Shown: positions 16,034-24,676 of the stretch, one piece after another
Position numbering within the stretch: position 1 is the stretch's first letter
Layout of the letters: the number at the start of each line of letters is the position of its first letter
Assembly (NCBI RefSeq): GCF_001730525.1
Contig: NZ_MDFN01000002.1
Location: 124,001-188,000, forward strand
Reading direction: 5' to 3'
DNA length: 64,000 nt
Source: Arcticibacter eurypsychrophilus
Lineage (GTDB): Bacteria > Bacteroidota > Bacteroidia > Sphingobacteriales > Sphingobacteriaceae
Translations under genes and position numbers: made by a program
Notes under the pieces: generated by a model
What the model saw: the letters and a program-made list of their open reading frames with translations, nothing else
What the model was told of the DNA's origin: nothing
Databases searched by the model: none

Positions 16034-18397
16034 TTATTGCACTGAAGGTGGCGGTACTTCGATGCCCCAATTCATATTGGGCCTGCTACCCATTACAAAA
16101 GTCAACTTTCCACCCTGCATCAATTCATCACGATACAACCAGCAATTATTTAACACTTTGGCATTAAATTGTGCAGATTGGATATAAACGTTTTCTGTCG
16201 AATTATTTTTAGTTTCAATTACCAAATTCTTTCCATTACCAAGTTTAATTGACGCTTTGATAAAAACAGGACTTCCGAGTTCTACAATTGGTCTCAAATC
16301 AGTAAAGCCCTTTACGTCAAACAAACCCAGAGATGACATCACATACCAGGAACCCAACTGTCCCTGATCCTCATCTTGCCCATACCCGTAACCATGAATA
16401 CTTTCAGTACCATAAAATTCATCACCAATCGCACGAGTCCATTTTTGAGTTAACCAGGGTTTACCCGAAAAATTAAAGAGCCAGCTAATATGTAAGTTCG
16501 GCTGATTGCCATGATTATAAACAGACTTAACACCTGCAAAAGCATCTATTTCTTTACCGCCACCAAAGCTGTTTTTCTGAGCAGTTTCAAAGATCTTATT
16601 AAGCCGGTCATTGAACTCATCTTTACCAATAGTGGCAACCAGCAATGCAGGATTTTGAGGAACGAAAAAAGTATACTGCACTGCGTTACCTTCCTGAAAA
16701 CCTCTCCATGGCTCATATGGATCGAATTTGTCAATAAAACTACCATTTGCATCCTTCGGTTGGATCAATTTAGACTCCGGATTAAAAAGTTTTTTCCAGC
16801 CGTTTGAATACTGTATAAGTTTCTTATAATCCTCATCTTTACTTAAAGACTTTGCCAGTTGTGCAGCAGCAAAGGCACTAAAGCTGTACTCCAACGTATG
16901 TGATGCAGAAAAATGTGCACCAGTTGAATCATTTTTATCGTTCTCCAGGTAGGGCACAAAACCCAATTTCACAAAGGCCTTGACATCTGTCTTTCCTGCC
17001 CCTACTTTTCTGTTTTCTCCGCTTAATTCATTATCCCTGATCGCTTTGTAGGCCAAATCTATATCATAATCCCTGATCCCAACATGATATGCAGCGGCGA
17101 TGGCTAAACCAACGAAGTTGGTTCCCACACCTGACACAAAATTGCTGTTTACGATGCCGTCGCCAAACCAGCCCCTTTCTTTATAAACCTGTAACTGGGT
17201 TTGAACGAAATCATTATACTGTTGAGGATAAGACATCGCCCACAACTGAGTTAAATTCCAGTATCCTCCCCAAATGGCATCTGTATTTATAAAGTGATGT
17301 GTTTGATTACCATCTTTATCCAGTGGTAACTGCCCAATGGAGCCATCATGTTTTGGAAAAGCTCCATTTGCATCACTGGCAACACCTCTACCCAACAAGG
17401 CGTGATACAACCCGGTATAGAATTTAATCTTATTTTGATCAGCCCCTTCTACGTAAAGTTTACTTAGCTCGCGTTGCCATACCGCTTGAGCCAGTTTTTT
17501 AGCCTGGTCAAATGAAAGACCCTTTGCCTCTACCTCCAGATTAGCCTTTGCATTATCCACTGAAGTATAAGAAAGTCCTACTTTGATTTCTATCGCCTCT
17601 TTGTCATGGGTTCCATATTCCAGAAAAAGCCCTGCACCCTTTCCTTTCGCTTCATTTGCCTTCATTTGAATACCGCTAGCTGTAAACGACCCTATATTAT
17701 CCGGCTTTCTACTTATTTCTCCGAAAAAGTACATAGACACCTGCCCATCCGGATCATTGGTCTTTAAATATTTAGGAAATGTAGTTACAAAACCCTCAAA
17801 ATGCGTAGCATCAATCATGCGCACAGATGCATTTCTTACCTCTCCACTTTCACCTTGTGTATTTCCAATATCTAAAATGACTCTTGATTGTTTGTTCTTA
17901 GGAAATGTATACCGATGAAAACCAACATGTTTAGTAGCCGTTAACTCAGCGGTGATCTTATAATCATCAAGCAACACCTTATAATAACCAGGTTCTGCAA
18001 TCTCATTTTTTCTGTCAAAGCGGGAACGGTACCCACTTTCTGGTTTCTCAAGCTCTCCAGGTTTCACTTTTAGTTCGCCTGTAGCTGGCATAAAACTCAC
18101 TCCCCCAGCCTGCCATTCGTGAAAATGCACGAAACCTTCAATAGAATTATGCCGGGTATCGTAACCCACAGCCTCCCATCCTTGTGGATTACCATAATGT
18201 GCATTAGTGGAGGGAGCAAGCTTAGCCATACCATAAGGCAATGCTGCCGGAGTATAAAAGAACCATCGGCTGTGCGCAGTGCCGATATTAGGATTCACAT
18301 ATTTTAAAACGTTTTCACGTTTTATGCTGCAGGACGAAAGCATACCAATTAGTAGAAAAATAATAGTACTGGCACTCTTTATCATTTTTAAGTTCAT
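16034..18397 (-). CDS. GH92 family alpha-mannosidase, lipoprotein
   Basis: The 787-residue product begins MNLKMIKSASTIIFLLIG, followed by LSSC, an SPII lipobox; I prefer the ATG at 18397 over 18436 because it gives a proper signal. It is a single GH92 protein: YVNPNIGTAHSRWFFYTPAALP near the N-terminus and GFVHFHEWQAGGVSFMPATG. The catalytic (alpha/alpha)6 domain has IWGGYWNLTQLWAMSYPQ and the late DEDQGQLGSWYVMSSLGLF block with the usual catalytic acids. GH92 enzymes are calcium-dependent inverting exo-alpha-mannosidases. It is the last gene of the mannan operon, 78 nt after the second GH92 gene. Linkage specificity (1,2 / 1,3 / 1,4 / 1,6) cannot be read from sequence here. Confidence 0.93.
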   Translation of the reverse strand: MNLKMIKSASTIIFLLIGMLSSCSIKRENVLKYVNPNIGTAHSRWFFYTPAALPYGMAKLAPSTNAHYGNPQGWEAVGYDTRHNSIEGFVHFHEWQAGGVSFMPATGELKVKPGELEKPESGYRSRFDRKNEIAEPGYYKVLLDDYKITAELTATKHVGFHRYTFPKNKQSRVILDIGNTQGESGEVRNASVRMIDATHFEGFVTTFPKYLKTNDPDGQVSMYFFGEISRKPDNIGSFTASGIQMKANEAKGKGAGLFLEYGTHDKEAIEIKVGLSYTSVDNAKANLEVEAKGLSFDQAKKLAQAVWQRELSKLYVEGADQNKIKFYTGLYHALLGRGVASDANGAFPKHDGSIGQLPLDKDGNQTHHFINTDAIWGGYWNLTQLWAMSYPQQYNDFVQTQLQVYKERGWFGDGIVNSNFVSGVGTNFVGLAIAAAYHVGIRDYDIDLAYKAIRDNELSGENRKVGAGKTDVKAFVKLGFVPYLENDKNDSTGAHFSASHTLEYSFSAFAAAQLAKSLSKDEDYKKLIQYSNGWKKLFNPESKLIQPKDANGSFIDKFDPYEPWRGFQEGNAVQYTFFVPQNPALLVATIGKDEFNDRLNKIFETAQKNSFGGGKEIDAFAGVKSVYNHGNQPNLHISWLFNFSGKPWLTQKWTRAIGDEFYGTESIHGYGYGQDEDQGQLGSWYVMSSLGLFDVKGFTDLRPIVELGSPVFIKASIKLGNGKNLVIETKNNSTENVYIQSAQFNAKVLNNCWLYRDELMQGGKLTFVMGSRPNMNWGIEVPPPSVQ

Positions 18398-18474
18398 TTT
18401 ACTTTTTTTAGAAAAAATACAAATTCGCATATTCAAGACTTAGGCGACTAAAGCAATTAACAGGCATTAATTAG

Positions 18475-21400
18475 TTATGGCATAACTGGAAGATCTTCAA
18501 TACCCCAGTTTCTATTTGGTTCAGCACTCATTTCTAGAATCAATGATCCCCCCTTTAACAATTCGGATGATTTAAACCAGAAATTATTCAACGGTTTCCC
18601 ATTCAGTGTAGCCTTTTTGATATAGATATTTTTCCGGCTGACATGGTTAGCCGTAATGATGAACTTTTCACCTCTTCCATATAAAGAACCCAAATTGATA
18701 ACGACTTTTTTAAATATAGGACTACCAATCTCATATATTGGATCTACTCGTGTTCCTCCATCAGTTTGAAATAACCCTAATGCATTCATAACAAACCAAG
18801 CACTCATTTGACCCTGATCTTCGTCCCCAAGATAGGCATTTGATGTACCATGTCCATAATATCTCTCTGAAATAGCCCTACTCCATTTTTGAGTGAGCCA
18901 TGGTTGCTTTACCCAGTTAAACAGATAGGCAAAATGCATGGATTGTTGGTTTCCTTGTACTACAGGATAGTTCCAATATTGATCATTCGGTCCATTAAAC
19001 CGCCACTTATAGCTCTCTTCAAATCCCGATTCCAGCCTTTTGATAAATGTATTTTCCCCTATCATTTTCGCTAAACCTGGTACATCCTGAGGTACAAAAA
19101 AGGTAAGCTGCCAAGCATTTCCTTCAACGTAATGGTGATTAGCGCCAGACTTAAAAGGATCAAAATCAGGAAACCAATTTCCTTTAGCATTCCGCATTCG
19201 GGCAAACTTAGTTTCAGGGTCTATAGCATTCTTCCACCAGGTTCCTCTATCTTTAAAAATTAAATATTCTGCCTGCTTATTCAAACCTTTTGCAAACTGA
19301 GATACAGTCCAGTCATCAAAACTGTATTCAAGGGAATTCGAGAATCTACCTTCATCATAAGGAACATATTTGTGCTCAAGATAGGTTTTCAGGTCTCTAT
19401 TGCCTGCAAACCCACCTTCTACAGATGAAGGCATTGTCGTTTGCATTTTATAAACTGCTTTAAAGGCTTTCTCTACATCGTAATCCCTTATTCCCATTTG
19501 ATAAGCTCCTACAAGTAATGGTATTTCATGTTCAGCAACCATTACAGGTATATACTCCATACCTGCAGGTCCCTTTGCCAACCAACCGTTTGCATCATAC
19601 ATGGCTAATTGCGACCGAACCCACTTATTGGACCACTCCGGAGTAACCAAATTCCAAAATTGATTAAGATTCCAGAAAGTATTCCAAAAAGCATCTCCTC
19701 CCAAAGCTCTATCCTCTTTGTCCTTAAATTTCCGAATAACCTCATCAGCTGAACGCCAACTGCCATCTACATCATTGAAGGTATTTCTACTAGCCAAAGA
19801 CCGATACATGTTTGTATAGAAGCGTTCTTTTTCTAATAGATTATTGGTGCTAATTTCAACGCGGCTTAATAGCTTATTCCAAGCCGACCTTTGTTCATTT
19901 TTAACCGCATCAAACGACCAGTTAAAAGGTGTAGTTATTTCATTTTGAAGATTTAAAGCCGCATTTTCTACACTGACATAGGAAATTCCAGTCCTAACTT
20001 GTACTGCGCGTTTTTTTTGCAAATCAAATTCAACAAACATACCCGCATTTTGGGCACTATCCGATTTGAGATCATGGTCATTAGTCACCCTATCGTTTAA
20101 CCATGTACCATATTGTTTAATTGGCTGGTCAAATTCAATCACAAAATGGACTATATATTCCTGATCTACCCCTCCCGACCATACATTTTTAGATATTTGC
20201 TTACTATAACCTTCGATACGAAAATCACTCACCTTCTTTATTTCAATAGCCTTTAAATCGTAATCGTATTCAGTCGGAATTTTCAAATCTATCATTATAC
20301 GACCAGTATTCCCTTTATGGTAGGTATATCGTTGGAAACTAGCACGAGTTGTTGCTGTAAGTTCAGCTGTTATATCATAATTTGTCAGCTCTACTTTATA
20401 ATACCCCAAAGCGGCTATTTCAGTTGCCTTATCAATATTTGAGCGATATCCGCTGCTTTTATCCTGTTGGTCACCAATCCTGGTCATTAAAGAACCTGTA
20501 ACAGGAAATGTGCCTAATCCTGCCATTGTCCATTCATGAATATGGCTAAAGGTGCCAACTGATTCAAAAGTGGGGTCATATCCGGCCTGCCAGCCACTAT
20601 TTTGATTGTCCGGACTTAATTTAACCATTCCAAATGGCATCCATGGACCAGGTGCAATCATCCATCTGGAGTGAGCTGCTCCCATCATCGTGTTCACATA
20701 ATCAGCTGGACTTGCAACTTTTTGTTGACTTCGAATCACATCACCAGCCTTGTATTGAATTCCATTGATAAGCACTTCATACTTGCTATCTCTTTGCTTC
20801 TTTACCGCTGGCATTAAAGCTTCTATAATTGCCTTTCCACTATCTAATTGCTGCTTTAAGATAAGCTTTCCATCCAGTTTAACGAGTAGGGTTGAATTAG
20901 CATCTAACGTTTCAATTCCTATCAATAAAGGTTGATAATTGTCTATTTCATTCCTAACCTCATAATTAGCAGGTTTAATTGTTGTTATTAACGCTTGCTT
21001 GGTCTCAACCAACTTTGTACTTAAAGGCCCTGTCAGCTTTAGCTGGTCAAAGGCAATCCATCCCCCAGACAAAGTAGTTAGCAAAATTTCATTAAAACCT
21101 TCCTTCATTAGAGAATGAGGAATATTGATATTAATTTTTTGCTCATCGTTTACACCAAAAGGACCAATAGGATCTTTATTTCCCTTTCCTTTTTCAAGTT
21201 CAAAGAGCCATGGCTTTCCATTAATTGAAACTTTAACTAATGGAGCATGTTCCGAATCAGTACCGAGACAATCTATCACAAATGTCCAATCGTCATTCTT
21301 TGTCAAATTTTTTAATTCAAAATAGATATTAAAAAAATGAGAACGAATACCAGCGGTATTTCCCGTGCCACCCCATTCGTTAGTTGGACCTGGCAAAACA

Positions 21401-21642
21401 TAAGCCCACTCTTTCTCCGCCTGCGATCTTCCAATCAAGAAATAGCGATCTTCATAACCAAAATCATTTGCTAAAAATTCTTTAAAGTTTCCCGGCGATA
21501 AGGCCATACCTTTAGAAGAATTATCATTTTCACCAATTTTCCAATGCGTTGTCTGCTGACCAAAAACAGGAATAGTTATGATCACCATAAAAAGGAGTAA
21601 TCCCAAAAGGGTCTCAGTATTAATTCGATTCGAAAACATCAT
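18475..21642 (-). CDS. GH92 family alpha-mannosidase with extra N-terminal beta domain
   Basis: The product is 1055 residues with a signal peptide ending near VFGQ. Residues about 30-210 form an extra domain with YFLIGRSQAEKEWAYVLPG and the stretch FNEILLTTLSGGWIAFDQLK, resembling the jelly-roll carbohydrate-binding module seen at the end of PL4 rhamnogalacturonan lyases. A linker follows to about 310. GH92 then runs from about 315 to the end (YVNTMMGAAHSRWMIAPGPW, FSHIHEWTMAGLGTFPVTGS, YLGDEDQGQMSAWFVMNALG). Its start codon overlaps the preceding glycosidase stop (ATGA). Compared with the shorter GH92 next to it, it probably targets a different mannoside or has tighter polymer binding. Confidence 0.92.
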   Translation of the reverse strand: MMFSNRINTETLLGLLLFMVIITIPVFGQQTTHWKIGENDNSSKGMALSPGNFKEFLANDFGYEDRYFLIGRSQAEKEWAYVLPGPTNEWGGTGNTAGIRSHFFNIYFELKNLTKNDDWTFVIDCLGTDSEHAPLVKVSINGKPWLFELEKGKGNKDPIGPFGVNDEQKININIPHSLMKEGFNEILLTTLSGGWIAFDQLKLTGPLSTKLVETKQALITTIKPANYEVRNEIDNYQPLLIGIETLDANSTLLVKLDGKLILKQQLDSGKAIIEALMPAVKKQRDSKYEVLINGIQYKAGDVIRSQQKVASPADYVNTMMGAAHSRWMIAPGPWMPFGMVKLSPDNQNSGWQAGYDPTFESVGTFSHIHEWTMAGLGTFPVTGSLMTRIGDQQDKSSGYRSNIDKATEIAALGYYKVELTNYDITAELTATTRASFQRYTYHKGNTGRIMIDLKIPTEYDYDLKAIEIKKVSDFRIEGYSKQISKNVWSGGVDQEYIVHFVIEFDQPIKQYGTWLNDRVTNDHDLKSDSAQNAGMFVEFDLQKKRAVQVRTGISYVSVENAALNLQNEITTPFNWSFDAVKNEQRSAWNKLLSRVEISTNNLLEKERFYTNMYRSLASRNTFNDVDGSWRSADEVIRKFKDKEDRALGGDAFWNTFWNLNQFWNLVTPEWSNKWVRSQLAMYDANGWLAKGPAGMEYIPVMVAEHEIPLLVGAYQMGIRDYDVEKAFKAVYKMQTTMPSSVEGGFAGNRDLKTYLEHKYVPYDEGRFSNSLEYSFDDWTVSQFAKGLNKQAEYLIFKDRGTWWKNAIDPETKFARMRNAKGNWFPDFDPFKSGANHHYVEGNAWQLTFFVPQDVPGLAKMIGENTFIKRLESGFEESYKWRFNGPNDQYWNYPVVQGNQQSMHFAYLFNWVKQPWLTQKWSRAISERYYGHGTSNAYLGDEDQGQMSAWFVMNALGLFQTDGGTRVDPIYEIGSPIFKKVVINLGSLYGRGEKFIITANHVSRKNIYIKKATLNGKPLNNFWFKSSELLKGGSLILEMSAEPNRNWGIEDLPVMP

Positions 21643-22958
21643 TTTTTATTTAAGGATAAAGCTTCCTCTTTTGCAGCCCACTGCTTCAAAAGTTTAATGG
21701 AATCATATAAAACACCAGCCTCACCTCTGAAATTCCCTGATCCCTTTGGAATACCAGTTTGCACATCATACCATTCATAAAAGCCGTTATTGGCAATACT
21801 ACGGTCAATCATCGGCATCAATTCAACATATGCTTCATTAGGCATATTAAAATTCAATAATGCCCCTACCATCCGTCCACCAAACCATGTCCAATCACCA
21901 GCATTTTGATATACATAAGCATGCATATTAGGAAATTCTTCTGTTGGATAGGGTGGATAAACCGTAATTCCAATAGTTGCATATTTCTCCATCGATGCAG
22001 CAGCAACCATCTGTCTATTAATCTCTTTAACTTCTAAAGCGGTATTAAAACCCGCTAATAAGGCACATATTGATCCTCCCGTATACAGCATATTATCTTC
22101 ATCAAGCATTTTTAAAAAAGGACTTCCGTTTAAGTATATGTGTGGTTTATATTTTTGTGCTTCTTGCATCCATAGATACCTTCGAACATTTTTTTTTATA
22201 GCATCAGCAATTTTTTGCCAATTTTCACCTGCATGATATTCTTTAGGCTTCATCGCTAAAAAGTCGTGAATAGCCATCACATACATCGCATTATCATAAA
22301 TATCAATTGCCATTTTGGTTTTATCATTAATAGCAACTCCCCACCCCGTTTCTGGTTGCACATCGCCCCAGTCTATTGTAGTAGCACCCGTAACCAACCC
22401 GTATTTTTGTGACCACCTTTCTTTTCTTATATAATTGAAAGCATCTTCTATTCGTTGTAAAACAGTTTTTCCGCCCACGTCCACTGTCAAGATTGATTTG
22501 TCGTTGGTTATATCAATATACTTCTTTACCGCCTGAACAAGTGATGATTCTTGATCTGTTTCCACCGTATTTTTGTGTGCTGCCCATCCAGGCAGAAGAT
22601 CGGAATAACGATATTGGTATCCTCCCTTTGCTTTTGCACGCTCTACCACTCCATCAACGATGTTGCCATCATTTCCCTGGATTTTAAAAAACATAAGTAA
22701 CATGTTTCTTACTTTTTCTTTAGGATGAACCTCTAATGATCCTTTTATGAAAGTATTGAAATCCCTTATCCACACTTCAGCATAAGAAGTTCCGGCCGAA
22801 AATTCGTTCAAAAGTTTCAGCGCATTTGCCTGAACAGAATCTAAGCGTATGTTAGAAAGTATTTCTTTCGCAAGAACAGAATTATTCTTTTGCTGAGCCC
22901 CCACAAAATAAGGAATTAGATAGACTGCTGAAAAGATAGAAAACAACATCAACTTCAT
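21639..22958 (-). CDS. exported six-hairpin glycosidase of uncertain GH family
   Basis: The 439-residue protein starts MKLMLFSIFSAVYLIPYFVG with a signal peptide ending near GAQ; the ATG at 22958 is preferred to an upstream start at 22997. The mature part is helical with conserved aromatic/acidic blocks: AEVWIRDFNTFIKGSLE, NTVETDQESSLVQAVKKYI, TGATTIDWGDVQPETGWG, IDIYDNAMYVMAIHDF, YVYQNAGDWTWFGGRMVGAL and GNFRGEAGVLYDSI. The pattern fits (alpha/alpha)6 six-hairpin glycosidases. The family was not resolved from the sequence alone; GH125, GH63-type and debranching enzymes are possible relatives. Co-transcription with two GH92 genes and SusCD points to alpha-mannoside or heteromannan breakdown. 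Confidence 0.68.
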   Translation of the reverse strand: MKLMLFSIFSAVYLIPYFVGAQQKNNSVLAKEILSNIRLDSVQANALKLLNEFSAGTSYAEVWIRDFNTFIKGSLEVHPKEKVRNMLLMFFKIQGNDGNIVDGVVERAKAKGGYQYRYSDLLPGWAAHKNTVETDQESSLVQAVKKYIDITNDKSILTVDVGGKTVLQRIEDAFNYIRKERWSQKYGLVTGATTIDWGDVQPETGWGVAINDKTKMAIDIYDNAMYVMAIHDFLAMKPKEYHAGENWQKIADAIKKNVRRYLWMQEAQKYKPHIYLNGSPFLKMLDEDNMLYTGGSICALLAGFNTALEVKEINRQMVAAASMEKYATIGITVYPPYPTEEFPNMHAYVYQNAGDWTWFGGRMVGALLNFNMPNEAYVELMPMIDRSIANNGFYEWYDVQTGIPKGSGNFRGEAGVLYDSIKLLKQWAAKEEALSLNKK

Positions 22959-22995
22959 TACCTGGATTTTTAAATTGATAGTATCAGAACATACC

Positions 22996-23036
22996 AATTT
23001 AAAATGAACCTCTTATTTAGAGGTCCATTTTAAATT
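22996..23036 (-). promoter_or_regulatory. intra-operon hairpin right after susD
   Basis: Arms 22996-23013 (AATTTAAAATGAACCTCT) and 23019-23036 are complementary except one A-C mismatch, giving 17 of 18 pairs with a 5-nt loop. The hairpin begins 3 nt after the susD stop at 23039, and no U-run follows on the minus strand. It could stabilise susCD mRNA or lower expression of downstream enzyme genes. This role is inference. Confidence 0.6.
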
Positions 23037-23038
23037 AC

Positions 23039-24628
23039 TTAGTAGCCTGGATTTTGAATTAAACTAGCATTACGTTGTAATTCATCCGTTGCTATTGGAA
23101 AAAGCAGGTTCTTTTCCTGAATGACGGCACCTGCATTGTTTACATGGCCAATAACAGGTTCAAAAAGAATATTACCGCTTGCATCTCCTACAGGAACCGG
23201 AAAAAGTCTCGTACGCTGAATATCAAACCATATTCGCCCTTCAAAAACCAATTCTCTATAGCGCTCTTTCCATACTTCCTTTATGAAATCATCTTTAGAT
23301 AATTGTGAAAGTTGCAATTTAATTGTAGCCAGATCAGCTTTCCAATAAGCCCTTTCTTTGACTTGCGATAAATAATCAACAGCCTCTGTGGTAACGCCTT
23401 CTGAAAGCGCTATGGCTTCAGCACCAATTAGTAAAGGATCCGAATACGTATAAATAGGAAGATCTTTGCCTGAGCTAGCAGTCGAAAAAGATGCTTTATC
23501 ATCTTGCCATATGTAAGGTGCCCGGGCAAAGTTTAATACAGTACCATTGCTTCTAGTTAAAGATGAATGAAATAATTGCTTCTCTTGTGCCCTTAAATCT
23601 TCTGTCTGATTATATCCCTGAAAGAACTTCGGTGTCGGTGCATAGGTGTTGACAGTAACGGCGAATTTAGTATCTGCTGCTGCAGTAGCAGGAAAAGCCC
23701 ATGCGGAGTAGGCAGAGGTAGCGATCCCCTCAGCATATTCATAATAATAAATATACTCATCTGCGGAGTTATCAGCCAAACGTAATTTATTATAAGCCGT
23801 ATTTGTCAGATCAACAACTCCATTTCCATTTCTATTATGTGCCGTTAAACGATATACATTAGACGTAATCACAGACCTGGCATTTAAAGCAGCTTTGACT
23901 GACATATCCTTCTCTAAAGGATAGCCACTCATGGTCAGGTATACATCTGCCAATAAAGTCGAAACTGCTCCCTTAGTGATACGTCCACCATTATTAATCA
24001 TAGCAACATTAGGTAATCCTCCTTCATTAACCGCAGATTCAAGATCCGCTGTTATGAGGTTATACACTTCTTCTATTGTACTTCTTGCTACTTCAAGATT
24101 TTCCTGATTTTCGTAAGGTTCAGTAATTAATGGTACACCTCCAAACATGCGTACCAGCTGAAAGTATGCATATGCTCTAAAGAATTTTGCTTCAGCAGAT
24201 AGACGTTTCGATTGTTCCTCTGTAACACCTGGAGTAACTGGAATATATTTAATTGCATTGTTTGAACGGGCAATCCCATTATATATACTACTCCAAATGC
24301 TCTGAAGATAGGATGAAAGATTGGTACCATTTAAAGTCAAGTTCTGCGCATACTGTACATGTATTTCCTGTCCTTTAAATTCATTATCTATATAACCAGA
24401 CATGTAAGGGCCGATCATCATTCTCGAACCGGAATAAGCGCTCAGGTTAGATTCATATAATTGAGGTGCACCTGTCCTGTATAAGGCATTTACAGCATTC
24501 ACGGCATGATCGGGTTGTGTAAAATACTGGCCGCTGGCTATTTCATCCTTAGGTACTTCTTCTAAAAATTTTTTGCATGATGTTGTTATCATCATGACTA
24601 CTAATAAACATATGATTGCAAGTCTCAT
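23039..24628 (-). CDS. susD: SusD/RagB family nutrient-binding outer membrane lipoprotein
   Basis: At 529 residues with an SPII signal (MRLAIICLLVVMMITTSC) and the typical start CKKFLEEVPKDEIASGQYF, this is a SusD homologue. It has tetratricopeptide-like helices (RLSAEAKFFRAYAYFQLVRM and GGVPLITEP) and the C-terminal family block FIKEVWKERYRELVFEGRIW followed by FDIQRT. SusD proteins cap the SusC barrel and bind the glycan at the cell surface. It lies 48 nt downstream of susC in the mannan locus. Ligand assignment (alpha-mannoside) comes from the linked enzymes, not from the SusD sequence. Confidence 0.95.
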   Translation of the reverse strand: MRLAIICLLVVMMITTSCKKFLEEVPKDEIASGQYFTQPDHAVNAVNALYRTGAPQLYESNLSAYSGSRMMIGPYMSGYIDNEFKGQEIHVQYAQNLTLNGTNLSSYLQSIWSSIYNGIARSNNAIKYIPVTPGVTEEQSKRLSAEAKFFRAYAYFQLVRMFGGVPLITEPYENQENLEVARSTIEEVYNLITADLESAVNEGGLPNVAMINNGGRITKGAVSTLLADVYLTMSGYPLEKDMSVKAALNARSVITSNVYRLTAHNRNGNGVVDLTNTAYNKLRLADNSADEYIYYYEYAEGIATSAYSAWAFPATAAADTKFAVTVNTYAPTPKFFQGYNQTEDLRAQEKQLFHSSLTRSNGTVLNFARAPYIWQDDKASFSTASSGKDLPIYTYSDPLLIGAEAIALSEGVTTEAVDYLSQVKERAYWKADLATIKLQLSQLSKDDFIKEVWKERYRELVFEGRIWFDIQRTRLFPVPVGDASGNILFEPVIGHVNNAGAVIQEKNLLFPIATDELQRNASLIQNPGY

Positions 24629-24676
24629 ATTCTTGTTCTTTAAATTTAACTAATGTCAATATTCGATCTCATGAAC

